Below are positions 63,642 to 64,000 of a DNA stretch of 64,000 nt, one piece after another. Both the position numbers and the translations under genes were made by a program. Each line of letters opens with the position of its first letter. Position 1 is the first letter of the stretch. The stretch spans positions 2,819,659 through 2,883,658 of the forward strand of contig CP091278.1 of NCBI GenBank assembly GCA_021650895.1, given 5' to 3'. Under the pieces are notes generated by a model. The model did no database searches and was not told the origin of the DNA. It worked only from the letters and a program-made list of their open reading frames with translations. This stretch comes from Candidatus Jettenia sp. (GTDB taxonomy: Bacteria > Planctomycetota > Brocadiia > Brocadiales > Brocadiaceae).

Positions 63642-63669
63642 TTGATTATTACTCCCTGTCTGATATAAT
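63642..63669 (+). promoter_or_regulatory. Probable argG promoter
   Basis: TTGATT at 63642-63647, 16-bp spacer, perfect TATAAT at 63664-63669. The leader to the ATG is about 60 nt and includes GGAG at 63721-63724. Confidence 0.6.
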
Positions 63670-63734
63670 TTCATTTTGAAATGGTCTTTTTCAAATCTAA
63701 GCATACATAATAAACGTTCTGGAGATTTATACCC

Positions 63735-64000
63735 ATGTCTGAGCAACGAAAAAAGGTGGTATTGGCCTATTCAGGCGGTCTCGATACCTCTGTGGCAATT
63801 AAATGGATTCCCGAAAAATACCATATGGATGTTATTACGGTAACTATCGATCTGGGTGCGGTAAAGGATCTTGATGCCATTCGGGAAAAGGCGCTAAAAA
63901 TCGGGGCTAAAAAGGCGATTGTGATTGACGCAAAGGATACTTTTGTTAAATATTTCATATTTCCCGCTCTGCAGGCGGGGGCCTTATATGAAGGGGTTTA
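63735..64000 (+). CDS. argG: Argininosuccinate synthase, N-terminal part (cut by window edge)
   Basis: The first 88 residues are visible. KKVVLAYSGGLDTSVAIKWI has the PP-loop SGGLDTS for ATP binding, followed by the DVITVTIDLGAV and KAIVIDAKDTF segments of the family. The enzyme joins citrulline and aspartate with ATP in arginine synthesis in the cytoplasm. A -10/-35 promoter and ribosome site precede it. It looks like ordinary core genome at the right edge. Confidence 0.93.
   Translation, partial: MSEQRKKVVLAYSGGLDTSVAIKWIPEKYHMDVITVTIDLGAVKDLDAIREKALKIGAKKAIVIDAKDTFVKYFIFPALQAGALYEGV

Overview
The window is bacterial. Moderate-to-low GC, very abundant palindromic intergenic repeats, an extracellular contractile injection system (eCIS) and an argG gene at the right edge suggest an anammox-type planctomycete (Brocadiales). 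This is inference; no 16S or anammox marker gene is present.

Region A (1-16,859) looks like the distal part of an integrated mobile island. It holds a truncated rolling-circle-type replication initiator gene, a small ribbon-helix-helix gene and several large hairpins. A complete type II CBASS operon follows on the minus strand: cap4 nuclease-SAVED effector, CD-NTase, cap2 E2-E1 ligase, cap3 JAMM isopeptidase. It is divergent from a capW-like WYL repressor gene. A type III restriction-modification locus comes next: mod broken by an in-frame amber codon, an AlbA_2/ATPase-like gene, then res. A fragment covering only the 3' half of an initiator tRNA-Met (16,860-16,906), followed by a terminator, probably marks the island's right attachment site; the intact tRNA should lie left of the window.

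Region B (16,907-19,300) is gene debris: a LexA C-terminal fragment, a frameshifted small gene beside it, a UPF0175/DUF3368 toxin-antitoxin pair with a frameshifted toxin, and a second, truncated copy of a small antitoxin-like gene.

Region C (19,400-45,600) is an eCIS structural locus on the plus strand: sheath, inner tube, baseplate/chaperone-like zinc protein, Pvc16-like terminator (frameshifted near its end), AAA+ ATPase, CIS_tube/Pvc7-like and LysM proteins, gp27-like hub, gp5-like spike, PAAR-like tip, gp25-like wedge, two baseplate-J-like proteins, a gpI-like protein and a 1,163-residue DUF6519/beta-helix protein that is probably a fibre. I see one sheath gene and no tape-measure gene.

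Region D (45,600-57,000) holds the probable payloads. Three proteins share one 80-residue N-terminal leader with four cysteines at identical positions. Two continue into a DUF4157 domain. The third has lost that domain and carries a C-terminal HExxH metalloprotease-like domain. The first is flanked by inverted repeats of about 195 bp. Between payload genes lie a broken ParE-type toxin-antitoxin pair and a frameshifted DUF1360 gene.

Region E (57,000-64,000) has a PAS/HAMP sensor histidine kinase, dense repeats, a TauE/SafE permease and the start of argG. At least six genes in the window carry a single frameshift or stop, so genome decay or assembly error should be considered throughout.
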